Positions 1-6,635 are shown, numbered from the stretch's first letter. The stretch is 7,829 nt of DNA from an uncultured Clostridia bacterium (GCA_934277655.1 CAKQVC010000082.1:1-7829), one strand, 5' to 3'. Notes: generated by a model not told the origin, from the letters alone. Numbers and translations are program-made.

Positions 1-10
1 ATTTTACCTC
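1..10 (-). promoter_or_regulatory. Ribosome binding site of a gene beyond the window edge
   Basis: Read on the minus strand the last ten bases are GAGGTAAAAT, only 6 nt after the stop codon of the BofC-like gene. GAGGT is a good Shine-Dalgarno core and would place a start codon just past position 1. This suggests the comEA/BofC-like unit continues into another gene outside the window. comEC would be a natural guess next to comEA, but nothing in the window shows the product. Confidence 0.4.
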
Positions 11-16
11 GAATTC

Positions 17-592
17 CTAACTTTCAAAGTCCTGAAGCAGCACCGCCAGTTCATCCTGCGTCTTGACGCGGTAGCCTTCGTCAAACAGTCTTTGATCGTC
101 TGATCCCAGAACATCATAGAGAATGTTGGTCGTTTCCAGTTCTACAGGAGCTTTCCCTTCCCCACTCACAAAGAATATTTTTACAGCGCCGTCAGCCCTT
201 TTAACTAAATAATATGAATCGGATCCGGAGTTCATGTCGTTTTTCTTATTATTATCTGTATTTTTTTCAAGGTTTTGATCCAGTTCTTGATCTGAATCTT
301 GCATCTGCAGATTTGACGACTCTGCTCCATCGTCGCTGGCTGGGTTTGCTTTTCTGATATTGTCAGCTTGCCCAGATGAAGGAATTCTTGTATTGTTTTG
401 TGCATTATCATGATCAGACTGGATGTCCAAAAGGCCGGCTGTACGTTCCTGCAAATTTTCGCTGTTCGTTCCTGAGTTTTCACTTTCAGCCACATCCTGC
501 GGCCATGCAAGAGCCAGGATTAAAAAGCATAATAGCAAAATTACCGCAGCGTATAGAAAGGTTTTATAATTTTTCCTTTTTTGCGTAAACAT
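17..592 (-). CDS. Membrane-anchored protein with BofC-like C-terminal domain
   Basis: A 191-residue protein. It has a short basic N-terminus (KRKNYK), one hydrophobic segment at about residues 12-29, a polar low-complexity linker rich in N, D, S, E and Q at about 33-125, and a compact C-terminal domain at about 126-191. That domain starts with YYLV and an ADGAVKIFF strand and ends with DDQRLFDEGYRVKTQDELAVL; this order matches the C-terminal half of BofC (a DG-turn strand, then a helix, a G-containing turn, and a final ELxxLL helix). In Bacillus BofC is an intermembrane-space protein that inhibits the SpoIVB protease in the pro-sigma-K checkpoint, but the N-terminal BofC domain is missing here. 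The inferred topology is single-pass with the domain outside the cytoplasm. The start is supported by GAGGTG 5 nt before ATG. It follows comEA by 51 nt and is probably cotranscribed. The similarity is judged by eye; gene existence is near certain, function is not. Confidence 0.6.
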   Translation of the reverse strand: MFTQKRKNYKTFLYAAVILLLCFLILALAWPQDVAESENSGTNSENLQERTAGLLDIQSDHDNAQNNTRIPSSGQADNIRKANPASDDGAESSNLQMQDSDQELDQNLEKNTDNNKKNDMNSGSDSYYLVKRADGAVKIFFVSGEGKAPVELETTNILYDVLGSDDQRLFDEGYRVKTQDELAVLLQDFES

Positions 593-609
593 ATTATCAC
601 CTCGGCACT

Positions 610-638
610 ATTGTCTCCGAATCAAAGGAAAAATATAC
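610..638 (-). promoter_or_regulatory. Possible sigma-E-like promoter before the BofC-like gene
   Basis: On the minus strand GTATATT (638-632) resembles the sigma-E -35 element (KMATATT, 6 of 7) and is followed after 14 nt by GAGACAAT (617-610), which matches 6 of 8 positions of the -10 element CATACANT. It lies in the 51-nt gap after comEA. The match is partial and a short AT-rich gap can give this by chance, so this is a tentative call. Confidence 0.25.
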
Positions 639-643
639 ATTTA

Positions 644-1453
644 TCAGCCGACTGTAAGAAAATCTTTTATATTTTCATACGTCTTATCTCCGATTCCCGA
701 AATATTTTTTATATCTTCCGTACTCTGGAACATACCGTTTGCTTTTCGGTATTCAACGATTCTCTGCGCTTTCGAAGGCCCGATTCCTGGAATTGTCTGT
801 AAAGTTATTTCATCTGCATTGTTTATATTGACACGTCCATAAGAATCAGTTCCACTTCCTTGCTGAACAGAACTATTTTGTCCATTCAATTCCTGGCTCT
901 GCCCAGAGCCGGTTGTCAAATTCACTCCGTTTAATTCAGGATTCCGGCTTTGGATCACAACCTTTTCTCCATCCCATACCGCTTCTGCCCGGTTCAGTTG
1001 GTTGATGTCTGCATCATCGCAAAGTCCTCCTGCTTTCTCAATCACTTGAAATAAACGTGTTCCAGCTTTAACCTCATACACGCCTGGATTCTTTACCCGA
1101 CCGCTGATATCCACAAATATATACGCATTTTCTGCAACATTGCATACGCCATTCTTTGCATTTTCCTGACCGTTCTCAGCAATGTTGGAAGCTGTATTCA
1201 AATCGTAGTTTTCGTTCGCATCATTATCAAAGCTGTCTTCCGCCTGAACTGTGCTTTGGTCAGACTCTTCGACTACATCTTTATGATCATCTCCACCGAA
1301 GATCCACATCCCTAAAATCAGTAAAAATACAAAAAAGGGCAGAACAAATTTTTTGACAAAATCCTGATGTGTTCTTATAAATTCTTTTAGATCAGAGAAG
1401 TGTCGAATCTGTCCTAAATCTTTCAAATCTCTCAAAAATTTTGTTTGATCCAT
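644..1453 (-). CDS. comEA: ComEA family DNA-binding protein (SLBB + helix-hairpin-helix)
   Basis: A 269-residue competence-type DNA receptor. Residues 1-35 are a charged cytoplasmic tail, 36-53 a membrane helix (FVLPFFVFLLILGMWIF), 55-108 an acidic linker, 110-168 an SLBB domain (VDISGRVKNPGVYEVKAG, then a GGL loop), 170-204 a Q/S/G-rich linker, and 206-267 a tandem helix-hairpin-helix domain (VNINNAD, IPGIGPSKAQRI, ISGIGDKTYENI). This is the standard ComEA layout: the HhH domain binds double-stranded DNA outside the membrane and feeds it to the ComEC channel. The cytoplasmic tail and the linkers look long for the family. The start is ATG at 1453 with AGGGGG 8 nt upstream; that ribosome binding site is also the 3' arm of a terminator-like hairpin. 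It has its own sigma-A promoter at 1513-1542. No comEC or comEB is visible here. Family assignment is secure; use in natural transformation is inferred. Confidence 0.93.
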   Translation of the reverse strand: MDQTKFLRDLKDLGQIRHFSDLKEFIRTHQDFVKKFVLPFFVFLLILGMWIFGGDDHKDVVEESDQSTVQAEDSFDNDANENYDLNTASNIAENGQENAKNGVCNVAENAYIFVDISGRVKNPGVYEVKAGTRLFQVIEKAGGLCDDADINQLNRAEAVWDGEKVVIQSRNPELNGVNLTTGSGQSQELNGQNSSVQQGSGTDSYGRVNINNADEITLQTIPGIGPSKAQRIVEYRKANGMFQSTEDIKNISGIGDKTYENIKDFLTVG

Positions 1454-1537
1454 AAAAAAAGCCCCCTTTTGTGCTACAATTCCAGTAAATCATGTCTGAT
1501 ATTTACTGGAATATTTTACAACACAAATAAGGAGCTT
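1454..1537 (-). terminator. Long two-part hairpin terminator upstream of comEA
   Basis: On the minus strand an outer stem pairs 1537-1522 with 1473-1459 (15 pairs including three G-U, with one bulged A at 1528). An inner perfect 12-bp stem pairs 1512-1501 (ATTCCAGTAAAT) with 1490-1479, with a 10-nt loop. A run of seven T (1460-1454) follows and runs straight into the comEA start codon. It lies just after the DUF2344 gene stop, so it would end the HD/radical SAM operon. The 3' arm contains the GGGGG ribosome binding site of comEA, so transcripts reading through would also have comEA translation masked. Confidence 0.8.
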
Positions 1538-1542
1538 GTCAA
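1513..1542 (-). promoter_or_regulatory. Sigma-A promoter of comEA
   Basis: TTGACA (1542-1537) is a perfect -35 element, followed by an 18-bp spacer and TAAAAT (1518-1513) as the -10 element. The predicted transcript starts near 1506, which leaves about 52 nt of leader before the comEA ATG. The start falls inside the 5' arm of the inner inverted repeat (1479-1490 / 1501-1512), which could also serve as an operator. Confidence 0.65.
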
Positions 1543-1543
1543 C

Positions 1544-2230
1544 CTAGAATTGTAATTTGTTTACAAATTTTATCTTCGTCCGCTCTACTTCCATTTCATA
1601 ACGTGGCGTATCAATACCTGCAAAGCTACAAAAGCTTGCAATAACTAATTCAGGACTACAGTTAGACTTGCTGCCACAGTCAAGATCTGCTGTAAGAACT
1701 GCTGATTCGTCGCCATCCTTTTTTTCAATCTTCAGCTGACGCAGCATATGTTTTATACTAACAGGTTCCATTTTTTTCGTTTTTTTCTGGCGCTTTAATG
1801 CAAATATTTCTGTTTGTTGTAAATATTGTTCTAATTTTTCACGCAAAACATTTTCGTCAAGTGATGTTGGAATCGTAATGATATACTCGGCTTCATCCGC
1901 ATCGGAAGCCAGTGATTTTATATCATCCGAAAGACTGGTGCATTCTGTAATTTCAATTCCTTCCGGCATTTCGCCTTGCATTTTTGATTTGATAGATTCC
2001 AGCTCATGCGGCTCTATCGTTTCAAATTCTATTAACTCGCAGATACTGGAATATCCCAGTGAAAGCGGCTGCGCAAAACCCATCTTCGGATGTGGATTAA
2101 ATCCCTGTGAATATTTCAATGTAAGGCCGGTCTTTTTAAAGGCTCTCTTAAAAAGCCTGAGTAGATCTAAATGAGAAATATATTTAACGTATCCACTTTT
2201 AGTAAATTTTAAAACATATCTAGTTGACAT
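1544..2230 (-). CDS. TIGR03936/DUF2344 radical SAM-linked protein
   Basis: A 228-residue protein of the DUF2344 family, typical in length. The N-terminus carries the family hallmarks RYVLKFTKSGYVKYISHLD and SQGFNPHPKMGF, followed by a PLSLGYSS segment. The biochemical role is not established; the family is nearly always encoded next to, or fused to, the TIGR03960 radical SAM protein, as here, which implies joint action. I chose the ATG at 2230 rather than an in-frame start at 2257, because GGAGGG lies 5 nt upstream and the family starts at this point. The start overlaps the last 11 nt of the radical SAM gene (ATGTCAACTAG contains both start and stop), so translation is probably coupled. In many Clostridia the next gene is rng (RNase G); here it is a terminator and comEA. 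Confidence 0.9.
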   Translation of the reverse strand: MSTRYVLKFTKSGYVKYISHLDLLRLFKRAFKKTGLTLKYSQGFNPHPKMGFAQPLSLGYSSICELIEFETIEPHELESIKSKMQGEMPEGIEITECTSLSDDIKSLASDADEAEYIITIPTSLDENVLREKLEQYLQQTEIFALKRQKKTKKMEPVSIKHMLRQLKIEKKDGDESAVLTADLDCGSKSNCSPELVIASFCSFAGIDTPRYEMEVERTKIKFVNKLQF

Positions 2231-4073
2231 AAAAGCCCTCCATCTGACAATTAACACGCTGGTTTATGCCGCAGCCGACGCAGCCATATCTGCAATCTCT
2301 TGTCGTTTCTTCTTTTATCGCCTTGTTTGCTTCCCGTATAAAGAATTGCTTAGAAACACCGCTGTCAATAATATCCCATGGAAGGATTTCTTCAAAACTG
2401 CGAAATCTGGTTGTATAAAAGTCGGCATCAATTCCACTTTTTTTAAATGCTGTTTTCCATCCATCACGATTGAAGTATTCTGTCCATCCGTCTAATGTGC
2501 ATCCTGCACGAAAAGCCTCATAGAGCAGCTTACCGCATCGTCTGTCCCCTCTGGCAAAAATAGCCTCATATGCACTGGTTGTATTATCGTGGTAATTGAA
2601 TGTGACACCTTTCATTTTCAATTTTTCTGCCAGATAATTGTGTTTCTCTGCAAATTCTTCTGCTGTATTCTGTGCAATCCATTGGAATGGTGTATTTGCT
2701 TTCGGTACAAAATTGGAAACACTGACTGTCAAATTGAATCTTCCGCCTTTCGGCCCATTGACCTCATAGTTGATTTCTTTTATTTTTCTAGCGATTTCAA
2801 CGATACCGTCAAGATCTTCATATGTTTCAGTCGGAAGCCCGATCATAAAATAAAGTTTAATGTGTTTCCACCCAAGTTCCAAAGCCTGTCTTGCTGAATT
2901 AAAGATATCATCCTCTGTAACACCTTTGTTGATAACATCTCTGAGGCGCTGTGTTCCTGCCTCAGGTGCATAAGTCAGTCCTGATTTTTTAAACTCTTGA
3001 ATCCTGTTCAAAACTTCAAATGCAAATTTATCCATTCGGAGCGACGGAAGAGACAGAGAAACATTTTCTTTTTTCGTACAGTCGATCAATTCCATCGTCA
3101 TTTTTTCAAATTGAGAATAATCACTTGTGGACAGAGAAAGTAAAGACAACTCATCATTCCCTGTATTTTTTAGCTGCGTAAGTGCAAGATCAAGGATTTT
3201 TTCTTTACTCCGCTCTCTTACCGGCCTGTAAATCATTCCTGCCTGGCAAAAACGACATCCTCTCGTACAACCACGAAAAGTCTCAACTACAGAGCGGTCA
3301 TGTACTGCCTCAATCATTGGAATGATCGGATTGACCGGGAAATCAACAGATTCAATTTCCGGCAGAATTGCTCGCTTTACAGGAAGCGGTGCCTTGTCAT
3401 ATTGTTTACATATTTTTTTTATCGTTTTATCTTCATTATATTCGAATGTATAGAAAGCAGGAATATAAATGCCTTCCATGCTGCACACTCGCTGATAAAA
3501 TTCTGTTTTAGACAAACCGGCTTTTTTGCATTCTCCATAAATTTCTAAAAAGTCAGGCAATACCTCTTCTCCATCGCCGATCAGGAAAACATCAATAAAA
3601 TCTGCCATCGGCTCCGGATTATATGCACAAGGCCCCCCTGCAATAATAATCGGATCGTCTTCTCCTCTTTCACTTGCTTTTACAGGAATCTGAGCCAGAT
3701 CGATCATATTTAAAACGGTGGTAAAGGACATTTCATATTGAAGAGTAAATCCTACCATATCCATTTCTTTTAGTGGTTGTTTTGTTTCCAACGTCATGAG
3801 CGGAATATTTTCTCTTTTTAAAAGTTCTTCCATGTCTGCCGCTGGTGCAAATGCTCTTTGGCAATATAAATTTTCCCGCCTGTTTATTTCGTGATATAAT
3901 ATCTGAAGTCCTAAATAGGACATTCCAATTTCATATAAGTCAGGAAAACAAAAAACAAAATTGGTATCCATCTCTGCCGGGTTCTTTCGTATGGAATTAA
4001 CCTCGCCGCCGATGTAGCGTCCTGGTTTTTCAACTCTCTTCAAGAGACTGTCCAGCTTTTTCTGTATATCCAT
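2220..4073 (-). CDS. TIGR03960 family B12-binding-like radical SAM protein
   Basis: A 617-residue uncharacterised radical SAM protein. The N-terminal part starts with VEKPGRYIGGE and continues through a B12-binding-like fold (FCFPDLYEIGMSYLGLQ, IIIAGGPCAYNPEP, FLIGDGEE) at about residues 12-180. The radical SAM core carries C269, C273 and C276 in RGCTRGCRFCQAG, the CxxxCxxC site for the 4Fe-4S cluster that cleaves S-adenosylmethionine. Later core motifs include LTYAPEAGTQRLRDVINKG and a KLYFMIGLPTET strand. The C-terminus has a second CxxxCxxC (C594, C598, C601) followed by C609. The substrate is unknown; the conserved pairing with DUF2344 and, in other genomes, with RNase G and bL21 suggests an RNA or ribosome-related role. 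AAGGAG lies 10 nt before ATG 4073 and 7 nt before an in-frame TTG at 4076, so the start could be one codon earlier. It follows the HD gene by 78 nt. Confidence 0.93.
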   Translation of the reverse strand: MDIQKKLDSLLKRVEKPGRYIGGEVNSIRKNPAEMDTNFVFCFPDLYEIGMSYLGLQILYHEINRRENLYCQRAFAPAADMEELLKRENIPLMTLETKQPLKEMDMVGFTLQYEMSFTTVLNMIDLAQIPVKASERGEDDPIIIAGGPCAYNPEPMADFIDVFLIGDGEEVLPDFLEIYGECKKAGLSKTEFYQRVCSMEGIYIPAFYTFEYNEDKTIKKICKQYDKAPLPVKRAILPEIESVDFPVNPIIPMIEAVHDRSVVETFRGCTRGCRFCQAGMIYRPVRERSKEKILDLALTQLKNTGNDELSLLSLSTSDYSQFEKMTMELIDCTKKENVSLSLPSLRMDKFAFEVLNRIQEFKKSGLTYAPEAGTQRLRDVINKGVTEDDIFNSARQALELGWKHIKLYFMIGLPTETYEDLDGIVEIARKIKEINYEVNGPKGGRFNLTVSVSNFVPKANTPFQWIAQNTAEEFAEKHNYLAEKLKMKGVTFNYHDNTTSAYEAIFARGDRRCGKLLYEAFRAGCTLDGWTEYFNRDGWKTAFKKSGIDADFYTTRFRSFEEILPWDIIDSGVSKQFFIREANKAIKEETTRDCRYGCVGCGINQRVNCQMEGFYVN

Positions 4074-4151
4074 CAAATTTTATCTCCTTGCATTTGTACT
4101 TTCAGATTCGAAATGACTTCGCCATCTCTTCTCAAATTTGCTTACATCATT

Positions 4152-4676
4152 TTATTGTGTCTGCAACAGGTTGTCAATCGTTTTCCCTATTACTTGCTCT
4201 ATTTCTGATAGCAGTTGCCTGGTTTCTTCTTTTCTTTCCATGATTGTCTGAATGACCTCCGGTTTTTTTGGAGCCTTATTCAAAATGTAGTTGATTCTTT
4301 CGTCCAGTCCTACGTACTGGTCTTCCTTGACCAGACGATCTGCCAGGCATACAAGATCACATTCATCCAGCTTTTCAACTGGATTAAAATTTGAGTATTT
4401 CATATGAATGCGTACAATTACAGCCTCATCCACATATCCAAGCCGTTCTAATGCATCCGCTGCAACGCCTCCGTGATCCTCCCAGGTTCTGGCTATATCA
4501 TGCGACAACCCGGCACTGCGGATCAGGTTCAAATCCAGTTTGTAACCATGTTCATTTAAAGCTTTTCCAAGTTTTTCCGCAGTTTCAGCCACTGCTCTAC
4601 AATGTGCAATGACATGGGGCGGTGTCTGGTACTCGTCATAAAGCTTTCTGATTTCGTCTTCTGAAATTCGTTTCAT
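4152..4676 (-). CDS. HD-domain phosphohydrolase
   Basis: A 174-residue HD-superfamily protein. The predicted metal-binding residues are all present: H25 (VIAHCRAVAETA), the H59-D60 doublet (GLSHDIAR), H68 (DHGGVAADAL), H91 (RIHMKY) and D113 (CLADRLVKED). The C-terminal third is a charged helical tail. It has no signal peptide or membrane segment, so it should be cytosolic. HD proteins of this size hydrolyse phosphate esters of nucleotides or cyclic dinucleotides; the substrate cannot be read here. Its site near obgE recalls YqeK (diadenosine tetraphosphatase) of other Firmicutes, but the motifs (HCRAVAETA, SHDIAR) differ from YqeK and there is no nadD next to it, so I do not use that name. 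The start is ATG 4676; the ribosome binding site AAAGGA is 11 nt away, a little far. It is the first gene of the unit leading to the radical SAM pair. Confidence 0.85.
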   Translation of the reverse strand: MKRISEDEIRKLYDEYQTPPHVIAHCRAVAETAEKLGKALNEHGYKLDLNLIRSAGLSHDIARTWEDHGGVAADALERLGYVDEAVIVRIHMKYSNFNPVEKLDECDLVCLADRLVKEDQYVGLDERINYILNKAPKKPEVIQTIMERKEETRQLLSEIEQVIGKTIDNLLQTQ

Positions 4677-4714
4677 GTTCCGATTTGTCCTTTTATAATA
4701 GAATTAATAGAACT

Positions 4715-4723
4715 ATTGTACCA
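4715..4723 (-). promoter_or_regulatory. Extended -10 promoter for the HD gene
   Basis: On the minus strand TGG followed by TACAAT (4720-4715) is an extended -10 element 38 nt before the HD start codon. No convincing -35 element is seen 16-18 nt upstream (ACCCCA), which is acceptable for an extended -10 promoter. It sits in the 66-nt gap after the SpoIVFA-like gene, and no terminator is visible in that gap. Confidence 0.4.
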
Positions 4724-4742
4724 CAAAATAGTGCTTATGGGG

Positions 4743-5228
4743 TTATGTTTTTAAATTTGTTGGATTGTCATCGAAATTATAATAGAGATCTTTCGCGTTC
4801 GTTTTATCGTAGTAACCTATAATATCCCCTTTTTTTATTTTGTCACCGGGAACAGCCAGAACCTGGTCAAGATTTCCATAAGTATAGTTTCGGTTTTCAC
4901 TTCGAACGACAAGCATCATTCCCAGTTCCGGATCAATACCGGTTTTAATGACAATCCCATCTCGTGCGGCACGAATCGGCTGAATGGTTCCACCGTTCAC
5001 TTCCTTCACAACTTCTGCTGTTTTTTCAGGAAGTTTCCTTATCCTCTCCAGACATTCTGAGCCGGCAGCTTTCAGATCCTCTATAGAATAATTTTGAGAA
5101 ATTTCTGCCTGAACCTGCTTCTTAACAGAATCAATTTTCTCGTCATGTACAAAATTCCCCGCTTTCACGATTGAAAGGATCATGCAGCAAATAACAATCT
5201 GTGTCAATATTTTTTCTTTATAATTCAT
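4743..5228 (-). CDS. SpoIVFA-like protein with degenerate LytM (M23) domain
   Basis: A 161-residue protein with a short cytoplasmic start (MNYKEK), a membrane helix at about 8-24, a charged helical stretch at 28-77 and a LytM/peptidase M23-like beta domain at about 83-150. The fold signature is clear: PIRAARDGIVIKTG, then MMLVVRS, YTYGNLDQV, VPGDKIKKGDIIGYY. The catalytic zinc ligands are missing: the usual first HxxxD site is absent, YAHL reads YGNL, and the final HLHF reads LYYNF. It is therefore a binding rather than cutting domain, as in SpoIVFA, which in Bacillus holds the SpoIVFB protease inactive during sporulation, and in SpoIIQ. The location next to obgE fits SpoIVFA, whose gene neighbours rplU-rpmA-obgE in Bacillus. 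It is shorter than Bacillus SpoIVFA and no spoIVFB follows. AGGTGG lies 8 nt before ATG 5228. A sigma-E-like promoter precedes it. Confidence 0.75.
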   Translation of the reverse strand: MNYKEKILTQIVICCMILSIVKAGNFVHDEKIDSVKKQVQAEISQNYSIEDLKAAGSECLERIRKLPEKTAEVVKEVNGGTIQPIRAARDGIVIKTGIDPELGMMLVVRSENRNYTYGNLDQVLAVPGDKIKKGDIIGYYDKTNAKDLYYNFDDNPTNLKT

Positions 5229-5253
5229 CTGTTATACCACCTGCCTTTTTTGC

Positions 5254-5283
5254 AGTGTATGTGACAGACAAGCAAAAAAATAC
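5254..5283 (-). promoter_or_regulatory. Sigma-E-like (mother-cell) promoter of the SpoIVFA-like gene
   Basis: On the minus strand CATACACT (5261-5254) fits the sigma-E -10 consensus CATACANT at every defined position. Fifteen nt upstream, GTATTTT (5283-5277) matches 5 of 7 positions of the -35 element KMATATT. The predicted start near 5247 leaves about 19 nt before ATG, just enough for the AGGTGG site. The -35 element lies in the 3' arm and U-tract of the obgE terminator. In Bacillus the spoIVF operon is transcribed by sigma-E, which fits. Confidence 0.6.
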
Positions 5284-5308
5284 AGGAAACGCAAATTCCT
5301 GTATTTTT
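5274..5308 (-). terminator. Rho-independent terminator of obgE
   Basis: Immediately after the obgE stop, AAAAATACAGGAA (5308-5296) pairs with TTCCTGTATTTTT (5288-5276) across a 7-nt loop, in a 13-bp perfect stem. The T-run covers 5280-5274. The GC content of the stem is low, so some read-through is plausible. Confidence 0.8.
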
Positions 5309-5312
5309 GTTT

Positions 5313-6617
5313 TTAGTATTCGTCCCAGTATTCTAATTCATAATCAAGGATCCGGATAACGTCCCCTTCTTCAAGTCCCATTGCCTTCAATTTGTCAATA
5401 GCACCGTTTTTTTCAATGTATTTATATAGATATCTGAGCGATCCCATATCATTGAAGTTCGTAGAATTAAATATCTTGGAAAGTTGTTTTCCTTCCAGTG
5501 TATAAACATCGTTGGCTTCATCATATCCGCATATAATATCACGATATGTCGAATCCTTGTCTTCAGCTTCAAAGTCAAAGTATTCATTCGGATCGTCTTC
5601 CTGTGCATTTGGATCTGCTTCAATTCGCTGCAGTTCTGCTAATGCAGCACTCAGGATTTCATGCACGCCCAAATTCAACGGAGCTGACATCGGAAATACT
5701 TTATAACCTTGCGCCTCTACGTGTTTCTTAAACGAAATATACTGCGGATCATCCTCTTCGATCATATCCATTTTATTAGCAGCGACCAGTTGTGGTTTTT
5801 TTAAAATACGTGGACTGTATGCTTCAAGTTCTTTATTGATTGTATCGAAATCCTCGATTGGATTTCTTCCTTCACAACCAGATACATCCACTACATGAAT
5901 TAAAACTTTCGTTCTTTCAATATGTTTCAGAAACTTGAATCCCATACCTAGTCCTTCGCTGGCACCTTCAATAATGCCGGCAATGTCTGCCATAACGAAG
6001 CTGTTATCATGAATCTGAACAACACCCAGATTCGGATCAATCGTTGTGAAATGATAGTTTGCAATTTTAGGCTGTGCACTGGTTGCTACAGACAGCAGAG
6101 AAGATTTTCCTACATTAGGGAATCCGACTAAGCCAACATCCGCAATGAGTTTCAGTTCCAGAATTACATTTCGTTCCTTCGCAGGTCCACCTGCCTCAGC
6201 AAAATTTGGAGCCTGACGAACGGAATTTTTGAAGTTCGTATTGCCTCTTCCGCCTCTTCCACCTTTCGCTGCTACAAAAGATTCTCCATCTTCAACCAGG
6301 TCTTTCATTACAAGACCTGTGTCTTCGTCGATCACAACCGTTCCCATTGGAACCTTGATTACAAGATTTTCTCCTGCTTTACCGAAACGTTTTTTCTTCA
6401 TGCCGTTCTGACCGTTTTCTGCTTCATATTTTCGCTTATACTTGAAATCCATCAAAGTTCTCAAGTTTCGATCAGCCTGAAAAACAACGTCGCCGCCTCG
6501 ACCTCCGTCGCCTCCATCAGGTCCTCCCTCCGGTACGAAAGGCTCTCTTCTGAAAGTGACAGCTCCGTCACCCCCCTTACCGGATTTTATATAGATTTTG
6601 GCTCTATCTACAAACAT
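5313..6617 (-). CDS. obgE: GTPase ObgE/CgtA
   Basis: A 434-residue Obg-family GTPase, normal length. Residues 1-157 are the glycine-rich Obg fold (GGDGAVTFRREPFVPEGG, GGRGGDVVF, GGRGGRGN). The G domain has G1 GFPNVGKSS (165-173), G2 TT (191-192), G3 DIAGII (211-216), G4 NKMD (281-284) and G5 SAP (311-313). Residues 355-430 form the C-terminal OCT domain found in most Firmicutes Obg proteins, with an acidic tail ending in EYWDEY. Obg binds the 50S subunit late in assembly and links ribosome maturation to GTP/ppGpp state; in Bacillus it is also needed for sporulation initiation and the general stress response. AGGAGG lies 8 nt before ATG. It follows rpmA after a terminator, so it is probably expressed by read-through at a lower level than the ribosomal proteins. 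Confidence 0.98.
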   Translation of the reverse strand: MFVDRAKIYIKSGKGGDGAVTFRREPFVPEGGPDGGDGGRGGDVVFQADRNLRTLMDFKYKRKYEAENGQNGMKKKRFGKAGENLVIKVPMGTVVIDEDTGLVMKDLVEDGESFVAAKGGRGGRGNTNFKNSVRQAPNFAEAGGPAKERNVILELKLIADVGLVGFPNVGKSSLLSVATSAQPKIANYHFTTIDPNLGVVQIHDNSFVMADIAGIIEGASEGLGMGFKFLKHIERTKVLIHVVDVSGCEGRNPIEDFDTINKELEAYSPRILKKPQLVAANKMDMIEEDDPQYISFKKHVEAQGYKVFPMSAPLNLGVHEILSAALAELQRIEADPNAQEDDPNEYFDFEAEDKDSTYRDIICGYDEANDVYTLEGKQLSKIFNSTNFNDMGSLRYLYKYIEKNGAIDKLKAMGLEEGDVIRILDYELEYWDEY

Positions 6618-6635
6618 CTTTAGAACCTCCTTTGT

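Noticed and set aside
376..802. Plus-strand open frames opposite the BofC-like and comEA genes
   Set aside because: They lie antisense to well-supported genes, show no family features, and have composition of a shadow frame.
1479..1512. Perfect 12-bp inverted repeat as a mobile element end or LexA box
   Set aside because: It lacks the GAAC/GTTC core of a Firmicutes LexA box, occurs once, and no transposase or target duplication is nearby.
2231..2257. Longer DUF2344 start at 2257
   Set aside because: It would deepen the overlap with the radical SAM gene; the ATG at 2230 has a good GGAGGG site and fits the family start.
2589..3548. Cysteine/phenylalanine-rich plus-strand frames within the radical SAM gene
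   Set aside because: Antisense shadows of a conserved enzyme; no credible ribosome binding site or domain.
4152..4676. Naming the HD protein YqeK
   Set aside because: The residues around the HD motifs differ from YqeK and the usual nadD partner is absent; only the superfamily is supported.
5387..6411. Other frames on both strands inside obgE
   Set aside because: All overlap conserved Obg domains and have no recognisable products.
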